DNA of 64,000 bases, from contig CM043963.1 in assembly GCA_014529385.2 (NCBI GenBank), positions 93,963,912-94,027,911 on the forward strand, given 5' to 3'. Each line of letters starts with the position of its first letter. Within the stretch, counting starts at the first letter, position 1. Source of the DNA: Adiantum capillus-veneris. Taxonomy: Eukaryota > Streptophyta > Polypodiopsida > Polypodiales > Pteridaceae. The position numbers were made by a program, and so were the translations under genes. A model generated the notes under the pieces. That model had not been told where the DNA came from. It ran no database searches and saw only the letters and a list, made by a program, of their open reading frames with translations. Shown here piece by piece: positions 36,631 through 45,960 of the stretch.

Positions 36631-38000
36631 GCACTGAGTGACTGGATTAAAGACTCAGGGGCATCACTTCATGTGTCTCCAAACAAGGAGTGGTTTACTT
36701 CTTATGTGACCACTAAAGATCATGTTCGGCTAGGCAATGGGCAGACATGTGAGATCTTAGGTGTTGGAGATGTTCAATTGAAGTTTCAGAATGGCTCTTC
36801 TTTCACGCTGAAGAATGTGAGACATGTTCCCGCAATTACAAAGAGCTTGATCAGCACAGGTTTACTTGATGATGCTGGCTACGTCACCACTTTTGGACAG
36901 AACATGTGGAAGATATCCAAGGGTTCTATGACAGTAGCACATGGAGTAAAGTCTGGAGGACTTTACATGATTTATGTATCAAATGTCTCTAAAAATGTAA
37001 TCAATGTAACCGAGCAGCCGAACGTTTCTTTGTGGCATAGCCGGTTAGGACATATGTCCAAGAAGGGAATGGAAATCTTGTCTCGTTCTGTTTATTTGCC
37101 TCGCTTTTCATTTAATGATTTTGAATTCTTTGAACATTGTCTGTATGGTAAGCAAACACAGCAGCCACATAAGCATAGAAGCAGTAGAAGAGATACACAG
37201 TTGGCCTATGCCTAACCTATCTCTAGGGGGAGCTTCTTACTTTATTACATTTATAGATGATTACTCGAGGAAAGTATGGGTTTACTTTCTCAAGCACAAG
37301 GATGAAGCATTTAGTGTTTTCAAAACGTTTGTGACACTTGTGGAGAATCAGAGTGGCAAGAAGCTTAAATGTTTACGCACTGACAATGGTGGAGAGTATG
37401 TTTCAAAGGCCTTTCAGGACTTTTGTGAGTCAAAAGGTATAAAACGTGAACTTACTGCTCCTTACAATCCTCCTCAAAATGGTGTTGCTGAGAGGATGAA
37501 TAGGACCATACAAGAGAAGGTCAGAAGTATGTTGTCTAATGCACACTGCCAAATGGGTTTTGGGCTGAAGCTGTATCAACAGCTGTTCATCTTGTAAATA
37601 GATCTCCTAGCAAGGTTTTGCAGAAGGATTCAGTGCCAGAGATGGTATGGTCAAGCAAAATGCCCTCATACAAGCATCTCAGAGTCTTTGGCTGTGAGGC
37701 ATATACTCACGTTCCAAAGGAATTTAGGAACAAACTTGAGCCAAAGAGTAGAAAGTGCATCTTTCTAGGCTATGGTAATTCTGGTGAGATGGGGTACAGA
37801 CTTTGGGATCCCGAATCCAGAAAGGTTGTCCGCAGCAATGATGTTCACTTTAATGAATCCAAATATCATTCTAAACCAGAGAGGGTTGAGGAGATTAGAA
37901 GAGTTGTCTTCCAAGAAGATGGACCTGCACGTGCAAGACAAAATGTCAGGGCTCAAGAGGAGCAAGGACAGGATAGAGTGGAACCACAGGTTGTGGTTGA
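36631..38000 (+). pseudogene. pol: Protease and integrase of copia C
   Basis: WIKDSGASLHVSP gives the protease DSG, followed by NVRHVPAITKSLISTG. The pre-integrase motif LWHSRLGHMSKKGM and part of the zinc domain follow. Near 37205 a deletion with frameshift removes the region before LGGASYFITFIDDYSRKVWVYF. The core then shows CLRTDNGGEYVS and YNPPQNGVAERMNRT. A second frameshift near 37555 restores the first frame (NGFWAEAVSTAVHLVNRSPS), and the C-terminal part reads LRVFGCEAYTHVPKEFRNKLEPKSRKCIFLGYG. The first catalytic Asp (usually HTDV) is within the deletion. Confidence 0.92.
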
Positions 38001-39651
38001 GCCTGAGCCACCTATTGTGCGTAGATCTGGACGTATCACACGACCTCCTGATAGGTTTGTTCCATCTATGAACTATGTCATGTTAACTGATTGCAATGAG
38101 CCTGCATGTTACAAGGAAGCGGTGCAAATGAAGGACTCCGAGAATTGGCAATTGGCCATGCAGTCAGAGATGACAGCTCTGCATAAAAACCAGACATGGA
38201 AGCTAGTTAAATTACCACGGGGCAAAAAGGCTCTACCCTGTAAATGGGTTTATAGGTATAAGATCACCGCTCATGATAGTTAGCCAAAGTACAAAGCAAG
38301 GCTTGTTGCCAAGGGCTTTAAGCAAGAACAAGGCATTGACTTTGATGAAGTCTTCTCTCCGGTGGTCAAGATGACTACATTGAGATGCTTTCTTGCATTG
38401 GTTGCCATATTAGATTTGGTGTTGCACCAAATGGATGTCAAGACAACGTTCTTGCATGGTGATTTAGATGTGGAAATTTACATGCAGCAGCCTGAAGGGT
38501 TTGTTGAGAAAGGCAAGGAAGATTGGGTAAGCCGGTTGTTAAAGAGTCTTTATGGCTTAAAACAATCACCGAGGGCATGGTACCATAAATTCCACAAGTT
38601 TATGCTTTCTCAAGGCTACAAACGTAGTGAGTTCGATCACTGTCTATATACAAAGAAGGCTAAGGATGGCAGTTGGATGATCCTTATTTTGTATGTGGAT
38701 GACATGTTGATTGCTGGCAAGCACTTGGAAGAAATTTCAGCTTTGAAGTCAAAGATGGCAAAATCGTTTGACATGAAAGACATGGGTGAGGCAAGTCATA
38801 TACTTGGTATGCGCATTGAGAGAGACAAATCAAAGAAGTTGATTTGGTTATCTCAAACAGAGTATATTGACAAGGTTTTGCAACGTTTCAATATGGAGAA
38901 GGGAAAGGCACTGAGTGTTCCATTGCCACCATATGTGAGACTTAGCAAACAAGATTGTCCTGTGTCTGAGGAAGAACAGGCTGAAATGGATAAGATTCCT
39001 TATGCGTCTGCAGTGGGTACTTTGATGTATACAATGATTGCTACTCACCCAGACATTGCATTTGCAGTGGGAGTAGTAAGTCGATACATGTCAAACCTAG
39101 GCAAGAAACATTGGGAGGCAGTGAAAGGAATATTGAGATACCTGAAAGCTACAAAGAGTATGCATATATGCTATGGGAGTCAGGAGCTAAGTGTAAAGGG
39201 TTTTACAGACTCAGATTATGCAGGTGACTTAGACAACCGAAGGTCTACGTCAGGGTATGTCTTTACATTGGCTGGTGGAGCAGTATCATGGCGTTCTAGA
39301 TTACAAGATTGTGTTACTCAGTCTACTTCAGAGGCTGAATATGTTGCATCATCAGAGGCATGCAAAGAATCAATTTGGCTTAATCGACTAGTAACAGATT
39401 TGGGAATCAAAGAAGAGATGCCTGTGTTATATTGTGATAGTCAAAGTGCTATACAATTGGCTCGCAATCCAGTTTATCACTCAAAGACAAAGCATGTGGA
39501 TGTGAAGTATCATTTCATCAGGGAAATGCTCGAGGATAAGCAACTTCAGCTTGTCAAAGTTCACACCACAGAAAATCCTGTTGATCTACTTACAAAAGGA
39601 CTTCCCTCAAAGAGCTTTGCGCATTTTCGCAAGCAGTTAGGTGTAGGGTAG
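38001..39651 (+). pseudogene. pol: RT and RNase H of copia C (nearly intact)
   Basis: From the RSGRITRPPDRF linker the frame runs through NWQLAMQSEMTALHKNQTW and CKWVYRYK. One TAG at 38281 (Lys expected) precedes KARLVAKGFKQEQGIDFDEVFSPV. The long open frame 38362-39651 then contains QMDVKTTFLHGDL, LYGLKQSPRAWYHK, ILYVDDMLIAG, HPDIAFAVGVVSRYM, FTDSDYAGDLDNRRSTSGYVF, STSEAEYVASSEACKE, CDSQSAIQLARNP and HTTENPVDLLTKGL, ending LGVG stop. The YVDD box and the RNase H acids are intact. Its last 551 bases are part of the segment duplicated on the far side of the PLE. Confidence 0.94.
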
Positions 39652-39748
39652 TACATCACTTCTCTACATCTCTTGTATATTATCTTGTATAGTAGCCTCT
39701 CTCACACTTAAAGTACCACATTGGACTTTAAGTGGGAGGTTGTTGGGG
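39101..39748 (+). repeat. 648-bp target duplication flanking the PLE, left copy
   Basis: Runs from GCAAGAAACATTGGG in the RNase H of copia C to the first eight bases of its LTR (TGTTGGGG). The right copy is 42314-42961. By eye only about four differences separate them: G/T in AATCCAG/TTTTAT, A/G in CCCTCAA/GAG, C/T at 39634, and T/G in TATTAT/GCTTG. Confidence 0.95.
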
Positions 39749-39749
39749 C

Positions 39750-41583
39750 TACAAGCTTCTCCTTTTTGGTAATCTTAAAGCCTTTTCATTTGATAATGGG
39801 GTTTCTAATTTTAAAGTACACAACCTTACGCCTAAGGTACTCTCTCTCCCGGAAAAGCGGTGCCTAGCTTTAGGATTAAAGTACATCCCCCCCCCCTCCT
39901 AATCCTTCCCCCTCTTCACTTCTTAAGGCACATGGCGTCATGGCAAGAATTCTCAACCTAAAACTTTTTTTCAAGGATCATCCAACCCCTCTACCTTCCC
40001 CTTTCAAGATACCTAATCCTTTTTGGAAACCCCCTTTTGAAAACCCCGCTCTCAATCTAATCTTGCACAATAACTTTCTTAACCTTAGCCGCCTTCTCTA
40101 CTCTAATTTCTTCCCACCTTCAAAGCCCCCCCGATTTGTTGCACAAGCCTTATGTAGCCTCAAATTGGACCCTTCAATTGTAATAAAACCCGCGGACAAG
40201 AACTTGGGCTTGGCCATCTTACCCTTGGATTGGTATGAAAGTAATGCCCTCACCCACCTCAATGATACCTCCACTTATGAGCCTTGCGCTACCATCCCCT
40301 TTCCCTTTATTGCCTCCCTCCTCTCCTCCCTTTCCATCCAATTTTCGGCATTACCGGCATTAGAACGTAACTTCATCCTCTCACCCCTTAACAAGCAGCT
40401 TAAACCATGCCCCATCTACTTCATCCCAAAGCTCCACAAACCCTCCCTTGTCACACGGCCTATTTGCTCCTACAAAGGCTATATTTTTGAAAAAGCCTCC
40501 ATATGGCTTCACTTTGTACTTTTCCCTATCCTCCTCACGTATAAGCAAAACCTTAAAAACTCTCTCACCCTCATCCAAGACCTTAACAATCTCCCCCTCC
40601 CACCCAATACCCTCCTTTTCACTTTTGATGTTGAGGCTCTATATCCCAGTATCCCTATCAACCAAGGACTCTTAGCCCTCAAAGCCTCCATAGCTACCCA
40701 TTTCGACCCCCCTAAAACTCGCTTTATCCTCTCTCTGGCGGCTCTCATCTTATCGCACCACTACATTACCTTCAAAGGAAAATTTTGGAAGCAAGTTAAG
40801 GGCACGGCTATGGGTTCCAATTTTGCCGTAGTGTATGCATGCCTTTTTCTTTGCCATTTAGAAGCCTCTTCCTCTCTTTTGCACAATCCCAACCTTCTTT
40901 ACTTCAAACGCTATGTAGACGATGCCTTTGGTTTATGGGTTGGCTCTTTGACTTCCCTCACCTCTCTTTTGAAAGATTATGGGAAACCACTTCAAGAACA
41001 CATTAAAATCTCAAGCCACATTTCTCCCTACCACGCCACTATCCTCGACATAGAATTTTATAAAGGTACCAATTTTGCCTCCTCATGCCTGTTGGACTCC
41101 CATTGCCACCAAAAACCCCTAAACGCCTATAACTACATCCCTTGGATCTCTTGGCACCCTACTCATCAAAAAGTGTCCTTCATCATCAATGAACTCAAAA
41201 GATATATCATTAGGGAAAGCTCCCTAGATGGCTACCTCATTATCCGCAGCCTCTTCTAGCAACGCCATAGGACAAAAGGCTACCCACAAGGGTTTTTGCA
41301 TAATGTGTTCAACAAGGTCACTTATCAGATCCATACTTCCCTCTTGGAACCATCACTCCGAATTAAGAAAACACCTCCCATGACCTTCAAGCTACCTTTC
41401 ACGCCTTCCACAAGAAGGCTATTACCCTCTCACTGTATCAGTAACCCCATTGCTCGGGCTTGCCAGTGCAACCCCACACTCTCGCACCTACCTAGACCCA
41501 CCATTTGTTGGACTTCGGGGCCCAGCATCCATAAACTCCTTGTACATGCCCTGCACCACCCCGATGAACACCCTAACCCTTGA
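39750..41583 (+). pseudogene. Penelope-like reverse transcriptase
   Basis: The first part (39750-39886) reads FKVHNLTPKVLSLPEKRCLALGLKYIPPP, the conserved N-terminal NLS...L-x-x-GLKF-x-P block of PLEs. A run of ten C (39887-39896) shifts the frame by one base. From 39940 the main frame continues: IVIKPADKNLGLAIL (residues 81-95), YFIPKLHKP, VTRPICSYKG, FTFDVEALYPSIPI (about 228-240), KGTAMGSNFAVVYACLF (about 287-303) and YFKRYVDDAFGLW with the catalytic YVDD at 325-328. A TAG at 41257 is followed in frame by KGYPQGFLHNVFNKV and a C-terminal connector ending SGPSIHKLLVHAL (stop 41581). These motifs separate PLEs from LTR and LINE RTs. The C-terminal GIY-YIG domain of most PLEs is not found downstream. 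Confidence 0.92.
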
Positions 41584-42137
41584 TATAGCAGCCCTCTATG
41601 ATGGTCTTACTCATAGTGGGAAGTAGTGGTTGGTACCTACCTTCCACGCTATCACTTAACTTCTTCCCTCCTATTTTTTCCTTTCTCCATCAAATCCTCA
41701 CAAATTTCTTTCCCCACCCTAATATAGCTCTCTATACTCCCCACATTTTTGGCATACCCTCTTTAACTCATATCCAATGATCCCCTGTCTTTCTCTCGCT
41801 TTAGCAAAGCCTCGCTTACCAAATGCATCGTTTGCTTGCTCGCTTAAATTCTCCCCCCTACATTGGTTGGCATCAAATCATACCCCCACACCCCCCCCCC
41901 TTTAATTTTGGCATCTAATCACACCCTCACCATTCTCTGCAAGAAATTAAAGTCTTTGGGTACAACTTGTCTACCTCTTACCATTAAAGCAAGTACCACC
42001 CCTTCCTACCTTACTCATTCCCTATGTACCTGAGTACATTGCCATTAACTTCCCTTTTCTTCCCCCCAAAAAAACATCCCACCTCAAATTGCCCCTCTAT
42101 AAAGCCTTGCTCACCCCCTCCATATGTATCTAAACCC
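41584..42137 (+). other. Pyrimidine-rich 3' tail of the PLE
   Basis: About 550 bases between the end of the RT frame and the ribozyme. Three-frame reading shows many stops and neither a GIY-YIG pair nor its Arg/Glu motifs. It could hold a completely decayed endonuclease or be untranslated. Confidence 0.5.
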
Positions 42138-42179
42138 ACACCACTGATGAGCTCATTATGAGCGAAACGCGTTTGGTGT
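42138..42179 (+). ncRNA. Hammerhead ribozyme, minimal type I
   Basis: All core parts are present in order. Stem I is ACACCA (42138-42143) paired with TGGTGT (42174-42179). CTGATGA (42144-42150) follows, then stem II GCTCA-TTA-TGAGC (42151-42163) and GAAA (42164-42167). Stem III is very short (ACG/CGT, 42167-42172) and the cleavage base is T42173 (site GUU). A very short stem III is characteristic of the hammerheads known from PLE terminal repeats, which are thought to act as dimers. Both long stems pair perfectly. GUU is a permitted but less common cleavage triplet. Confidence 0.88.
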
Positions 42180-42234
42180 CCCACCCCCTTGTTCCCTAAT
42201 CACCCCTTAATGCCCTCGTTAACCATTCTTCTTT

Positions 42235-42849
42235 ATGGTACTTCAACGTCTCATCGTTTTTTATCCTTTTATATTTGGAGTCGTCTCGCACGCTTGCTTA
42301 CCGTTTTTTGATCGCAAGAAACATTGGGAGGCAGTGAAAGGAATATTGAGATACCTGAAAGCTACAAAGAGTATGCATATATGCTATGGGAGTCAGGAGC
42401 TAAGTGTAAAGGGTTTTACAGACTCAGATTATGCAGGTGACTTAGACAACCGAAGGTCTACGTCAGGGTATGTCTTTACATTGGCTGGTGGAGCAGTATC
42501 ATGGCGTTCTAGATTACAAGATTGTGTTACTCAGTCTACTTCAGAGGCTGAATATGTTGCATCATCAGAGGCATGCAAAGAATCAATTTGGCTTAATCGA
42601 CTAGTAACAGATTTGGGAATCAAAGAAGAGATGCCTGTGTTATATTGTGATAGTCAAAGTGCTATACAATTGGCTCGCAATCCATTTTATCACTCAAAGA
42701 CAAAGCATGTGGATGTGAAGTATCATTTCATCAGGGAAATGCTCGAGGATAAGCAACTTCAGCTTGTCAAAGTTCACACCACAGAAAATCCTGTTGATCT
42801 ACTTACAAAAGGACTTCCCTCAGAGAGCTTTGCGCATTTTCGCAAGTAG
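42235..42849 (+). pseudogene. Chimeric ORF: PLE tail fused to copia RNase H
   Basis: An open frame of 204 codons starts in the PLE tail (MVLQRLIVFYPFIFGVV..., about 27 codons) and runs without a stop into the duplicated RNase H of copia C (HWEAVKGILRYLKATKS to SFAHFRK). It ends at a TAG (42847) where the left copy has CAG. The fusion is a by-product of the insertion. Translation would give the second half of RNase H with a foreign N-terminus. No evidence of function. Confidence 0.7.
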
Positions 42850-42961
42850 TTAGGTGTAGGGTAGTACATCACTTCTCTACATCTCTTGTATATTAGCTTG
42901 TATAGTAGCCTCTCTCACACTTAAAGTACCACATTGGACTTTAAGTGGGAGGTTGTTGGGG
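42314..42961 (+). repeat. 648-bp target duplication flanking the PLE, right copy
   Basis: Pairs with 39101-39748. It continues past TGTTGGGG into the complete 3' LTR of copia C, which shows that this copy holds the original right side of the insertion site. Confidence 0.95.
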
Positions 42962-43145
42962 TATAAAGCCCAATGTGGTCGCCCAGATAAGTGGGCGGGC
43001 CGCCAGGTATGTACACATATTCTTTTGTAAAAACCTAATAAGAACTCACTATGCTCTACACATTACAGTAGAGCGAGTTCACCATATCGTCATGCTCTTC
43101 TTCTCGCACTCTCTCTCGCGTCGCACTTCTGCTCGTACTCCTTCA
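42954..43145 (+). repeat. 3' LTR of copia C
   Basis: 192 bp, TGTTGGGGTATAAAG...CTCCTTCA, preceded by the purine tract AAGTGGGAGG and followed by ATATC. Confidence 0.95.
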
Positions 43146-43150
43146 ATATC

Positions 43151-43837
43151 CACCAGAAAAGCACCTTTTGAGGTAATTGAGGGAAGATCTAAAAAGTCCC
43201 CTACTACTTAAGGTATATGGGAAGATCTTCATTGTAGATGAGTATAGCCGAGACCTACAAGAATCTTTCCAAAAGACTCTTGTATGCTATCTCTATCTCA
43301 CAGCAAAGGCAAAAGGCTGCTGCTGATAAGCACATAAGAGCTCAAGCCTTTAAACAAAATGATTGGGTCTTACTTAAATTTCCCAAGGCTCGATTAAGGC
43401 ACACAATGGGCAAGAATATTATGGGACACCAAAAGTACTTTGCTAAATTAGCAAAAAGGTACTATGGTCCCTTCCAGATTCTTAGAACAATCAATGAGAT
43501 GGCATATCAACTCAAGTTGCCCAGTCATTGGCTCATACACAATGCTTTCCATGTGAGCCTACTAAAGATTTACAAAGGAGAGCCACCTCAAGAACCAACT
43601 ATTGAAGACCCACCGGAGATTGAGGACCAAGAAGAGGTGTTGCAGCCCGAGTCCATTCTCCGACATGAAGACAAGGTATTGAGAGGCGGTAAGATTATCC
43701 GATGGTATCTTATTAAGTTTAAGAACTATCCTTTTGAAGATGCTAGATGGATGCAAGGCATACAATTAATGGATAACCTAAACCTTGTCAATGCTTACGA
43801 TGCTTCCCTAGAAATAAGCAAATGTAAAAATGTTTAA
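43151..43837 (+). pseudogene. pol: Integrase C-terminus and chromodomain of element D
   Basis: The integrase resumes with STRKAPFEVIEGRSKKSPTT in one frame. In the next frame ETYKNLSKRLLYAISISQQRQKAAADKHIRAQAFKQNDWVLLKF gives the basic C-terminal part. AKLAKRYYGPFQILRTINEMAYQLKLP then leads to VQ/HNAFHVSLLKIYKGEPP. A chromodomain closes the protein: ESILRHEDKVLRGGKIIRWYLIKFKNYPFEDARWM (about 43645-43750). Chromodomains direct chromoviruses to modified histones in heterochromatin. The aromatic cage is only partly kept (Y, F in place of W). Confidence 0.88.
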
Positions 43838-44171
43838 AATGAACAAAGTGTTTGTCTTATAAGACTCTCTTTTGCTTTACTGTGCACAAATGTTAAGAAG
43901 TATGCATGCTTAGGATCATGTTTGCGGAGACGACGTCTCTCAAAAACCAAGTACAACTTGTCACTCTACTATGGAAGATTGATAGGACTTATGCGTAGAC
44001 ATGCTTGCGGCAGCTTAGGCTCTGAAGCGCGAAATGGATTAGTCATCCATTCTAGAATGATGTTGTAGGGTAGAATAGGGATCCTCTACCCGCTAGAAAA
44101 AGGACTAATAACTAGGCTTTATCTTCTCTACCTCATAGTCAAGGATAACCATGATTTCAAGAGAGAGGTAA
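43838..44171 (+). other. 3' untranslated region and polypurine tract of element D
   Basis: No coding frame. It ends with the purine tract AAGAGAGAGG directly before the LTR. Confidence 0.65.
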
Positions 44172-45514
44172 TGTCATAATAACTAATATCTAATTCTCCA
44201 AAATGATTTTCTCATGTTAAACTGATCATTTAATATGGGGAAGTACCAGGGGAGAAAAGGCTAGAACACTGGTTAGACTGGCAGACTGATCTCACAGTAG
44301 GGATCCAAAGGGGGGGCCATCTGCAAAAGAGCAATGTGCATTAATGGGCTTCAAAGACCCTAGGGTTCATCCCATTAAGACTTCCAAAATGCTAAGATTC
44401 CAAAATTAAATAGAGTCTTCAATGGCCAAGCCCTAGGGTAAATTGGATGCTTGTGGGAAGACTCAAAAGTCTTCCCACATCCCTTTCTAGGAGGGGGCAA
44501 GCCATATTAGTAGGGGATGAGAGAGAAACACACACACAGTCTTCCAAGCTCCTTTTACACAAAGGGCATAGTGGACACATGTCAGCTTCCTAGCCCAGTT
44601 GCCCCCAAGGTGCATTCAAATCCTATTGGATGGCCATAGAGGGGTCCAATAAGCATTCGGCAGCCCAATGGCTTGCCTTAATTCTATTGGCCAGAAAACT
44701 AAGAGGAGTTTAATTGCATTATTTAAATACATAAAGCTCTCACAAAAGGGGAAAGGGGGACACATGTCACAAGGCTATCACTTATGCTTCTTAATTGTCA
44801 TTGGCTAAGCTTTGAGGGGGCCAATAGGATGCCAGCATGAGCAAATAGCAAGAGGGGTCGACCAAGAGAGAGATGGGGCTGATTTTTGAAAGGATTATCA
44901 CACACACACTCACACAATCTCATGTGTGAAGAAAAGAAGATTATCTCCTTCTTAAGATTTAATGGAAATCTCATCATCTACTCCAAGCTTGTGAGAAGGC
45001 AGGCCTACACCAACAAATCTTGGCTTTGTGATGCAAATCCAACCAAGATCCAAGCTCCAATGCATGCTCATCTCCTCTACCATGCTAATTACTAAGCTAT
45101 GATAAGCTATTAAGAGTGATTATGTAAGGAGACATACTTTTTTCTCGTAAGAATACTCCTTCTTCCTCTCGATCTACTCTCGTACCCCGCTAGCTCTCAC
45201 CATCTTCGAAGGTGTGTGAGGTCTTGGGTCTAAGACAGTGAGGGAATTGATGTTGTGTTTTTAAGTGTAAGCTTGGTGATACAAAGCCTTTTGGAGGGGG
45301 GACCAGATCCATGTAAATCCGATCCTCAAATAGCTTAATTTCTCTCTCTTTTTGAAATATTGTTCATGCCTATCTAACTAGGTGTTATGCTTTTGTTGCT
45401 CTCTCCATCCAAGCACTCTTGCTATGCTCATTAGGAATCTAGTCTTAATGAAATGCTCACTATGTCTATGTTATTTTCCGCTACACACAAGTTACTAGAC
45501 CATTAAATTTTACA
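44172..45514 (+). repeat. 3' LTR of element D
   Basis: About 1343 bp, TGTCATAATAAC...AATTTTACA. Compared with the left LTR it has two deletions of about 115 and 105 bases and one insertion of about 75 bases near 45050-45125. Confidence 0.92.
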
Positions 45515-45562
45515 GATATAGAGAAACTTGAAAGGTGTGGGAGAGAATCTCTATATCCATGG

Positions 45563-45565
<3 letters not shown>

Positions 45566-45624
<59 letters not shown>
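45566..45624 (+). repeat. (GA)n microsatellite
   Basis: About 59 bases. With the preceding CCATGGCTTGAG it mirrors the CT tract and CAGGCCATG on the left side of element D. Confidence 0.97.
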
Positions 45625-45627
<3 letters not shown>

Positions 45628-45662
45628 AATAGTGGTAGTTCGGTAAAGAAAAGATAACAAAA

Positions 45663-45960
45663 AAGATGTTATGCTTTTGTCAATGGAATTTGAAAAAGCC
45701 ATTGACATAGTAGAGTGGGAATTTATATCCAAAATCTTACCTATGATGTTCTTTGACCCTAGGATGAGAACATGTATTTATATGTTGGGTCAAGGATCTA
45801 CTTCTCTACGATTCTTCTCGTTAGAAAGCTATCCAAGGTTGTTCATGTTGTTAGATTAGGTGAGCAAGAGTGCCCAATGAGCCCTCTCAACTTTTTTGTC
45901 ACTATGTGTTGGCAAACAAACCAGACAGGCACCCTCCTAGTCAACCCGTTCATCATGAGC
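45663..45960 (+). pseudogene. LINE (L1-type) reverse transcriptase fragment
   Basis: One frame reads MLLSMEFEKAIDIVEWEFISKIL, the L1 RT motif (L-x-x-DFEKAYDxVxW) with a few changes. After a frame change near 45850, RLGEQECPMSPLNFF corresponds to the (S)RGxRQGCPLSPxLF motif that follows in LINE RTs. The YADD box should come later and is not seen. Only about 100 residues remain. The upstream part may have been separated by element D, but I could not identify it before 23115. Confidence 0.7.

Larger units (their letters stand above)
39749..42313 (+). mobile_element. Penelope-like element, 5'-truncated, with hammerhead ribozyme
   Basis: A 2565-base insertion between two copies of a 648-bp segment of copia C. 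It opens inside an RT reading frame (no leader), encodes a Penelope-type RT up to 41583, and continues with a ~550-base pyrimidine-rich tail, a hammerhead motif (42138-42179) and ~130 more bases. 5' truncation is typical of target-primed insertion. No LTR-type end, primer site or GIY-YIG motif is seen. The sequence is strikingly C/T-rich compared with its surroundings, consistent with a different origin or lineage. Confidence 0.88.
34408..43145 (+). mobile_element. Element C: Ty1/copia retrotransposon carrying a Penelope-like insertion
   Basis: 192-bp LTRs (TGTTGGGG...CCTTCA) at both ends, primer site, gag-pol and perfect ATATC duplications. The insertion interrupts the integrase of element D. 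A PLE (39749-42313) plus a second copy of the last 648 bases of pol and 3' UTR (42314-42961) lie inside. Without these the element is about 5.5 kb. By eye the LTRs differ at about 8 of 192 positions. The RT keeps YVDD. Gag and integrase carry a stop and two frameshifts. Confidence 0.95.
23115..45514 (+). mobile_element. Element D: chromovirus-type Ty3/gypsy, host of three nested insertions
   Basis: Long terminal repeats at 23115-24655 and 44172-45514 start near TGTCATAATAACTAATATC and end AAATxTTACA. An initiator-Met primer site follows the left LTR. After removing copia B (25092-30255) and copia C with its PLE (34408-43145), the interior is about 5.6 kb: gag, CCHC knuckle, protease, RT, RNase H, integrase and a C-terminal chromodomain. 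The flanks AATAT and GATAT may be a target duplication with one change. All proteins carry frameshifts or stops. Confidence 0.93.

Noticed and set aside
41584-42137. Possible GIY-YIG endonuclease after the PLE reverse transcriptase
   Set aside because: Three-frame reading shows no GIY...YIG spacing and no following Arg/His/Glu motifs; only stops and pyrimidine-rich codons.
42150-42180. GTC at 42178-42180 as the hammerhead cleavage triplet
   Set aside because: Using it removes the perfect ACACCA/TGGTGT stem I; the GUU at 42171-42173 gives the consistent fold.
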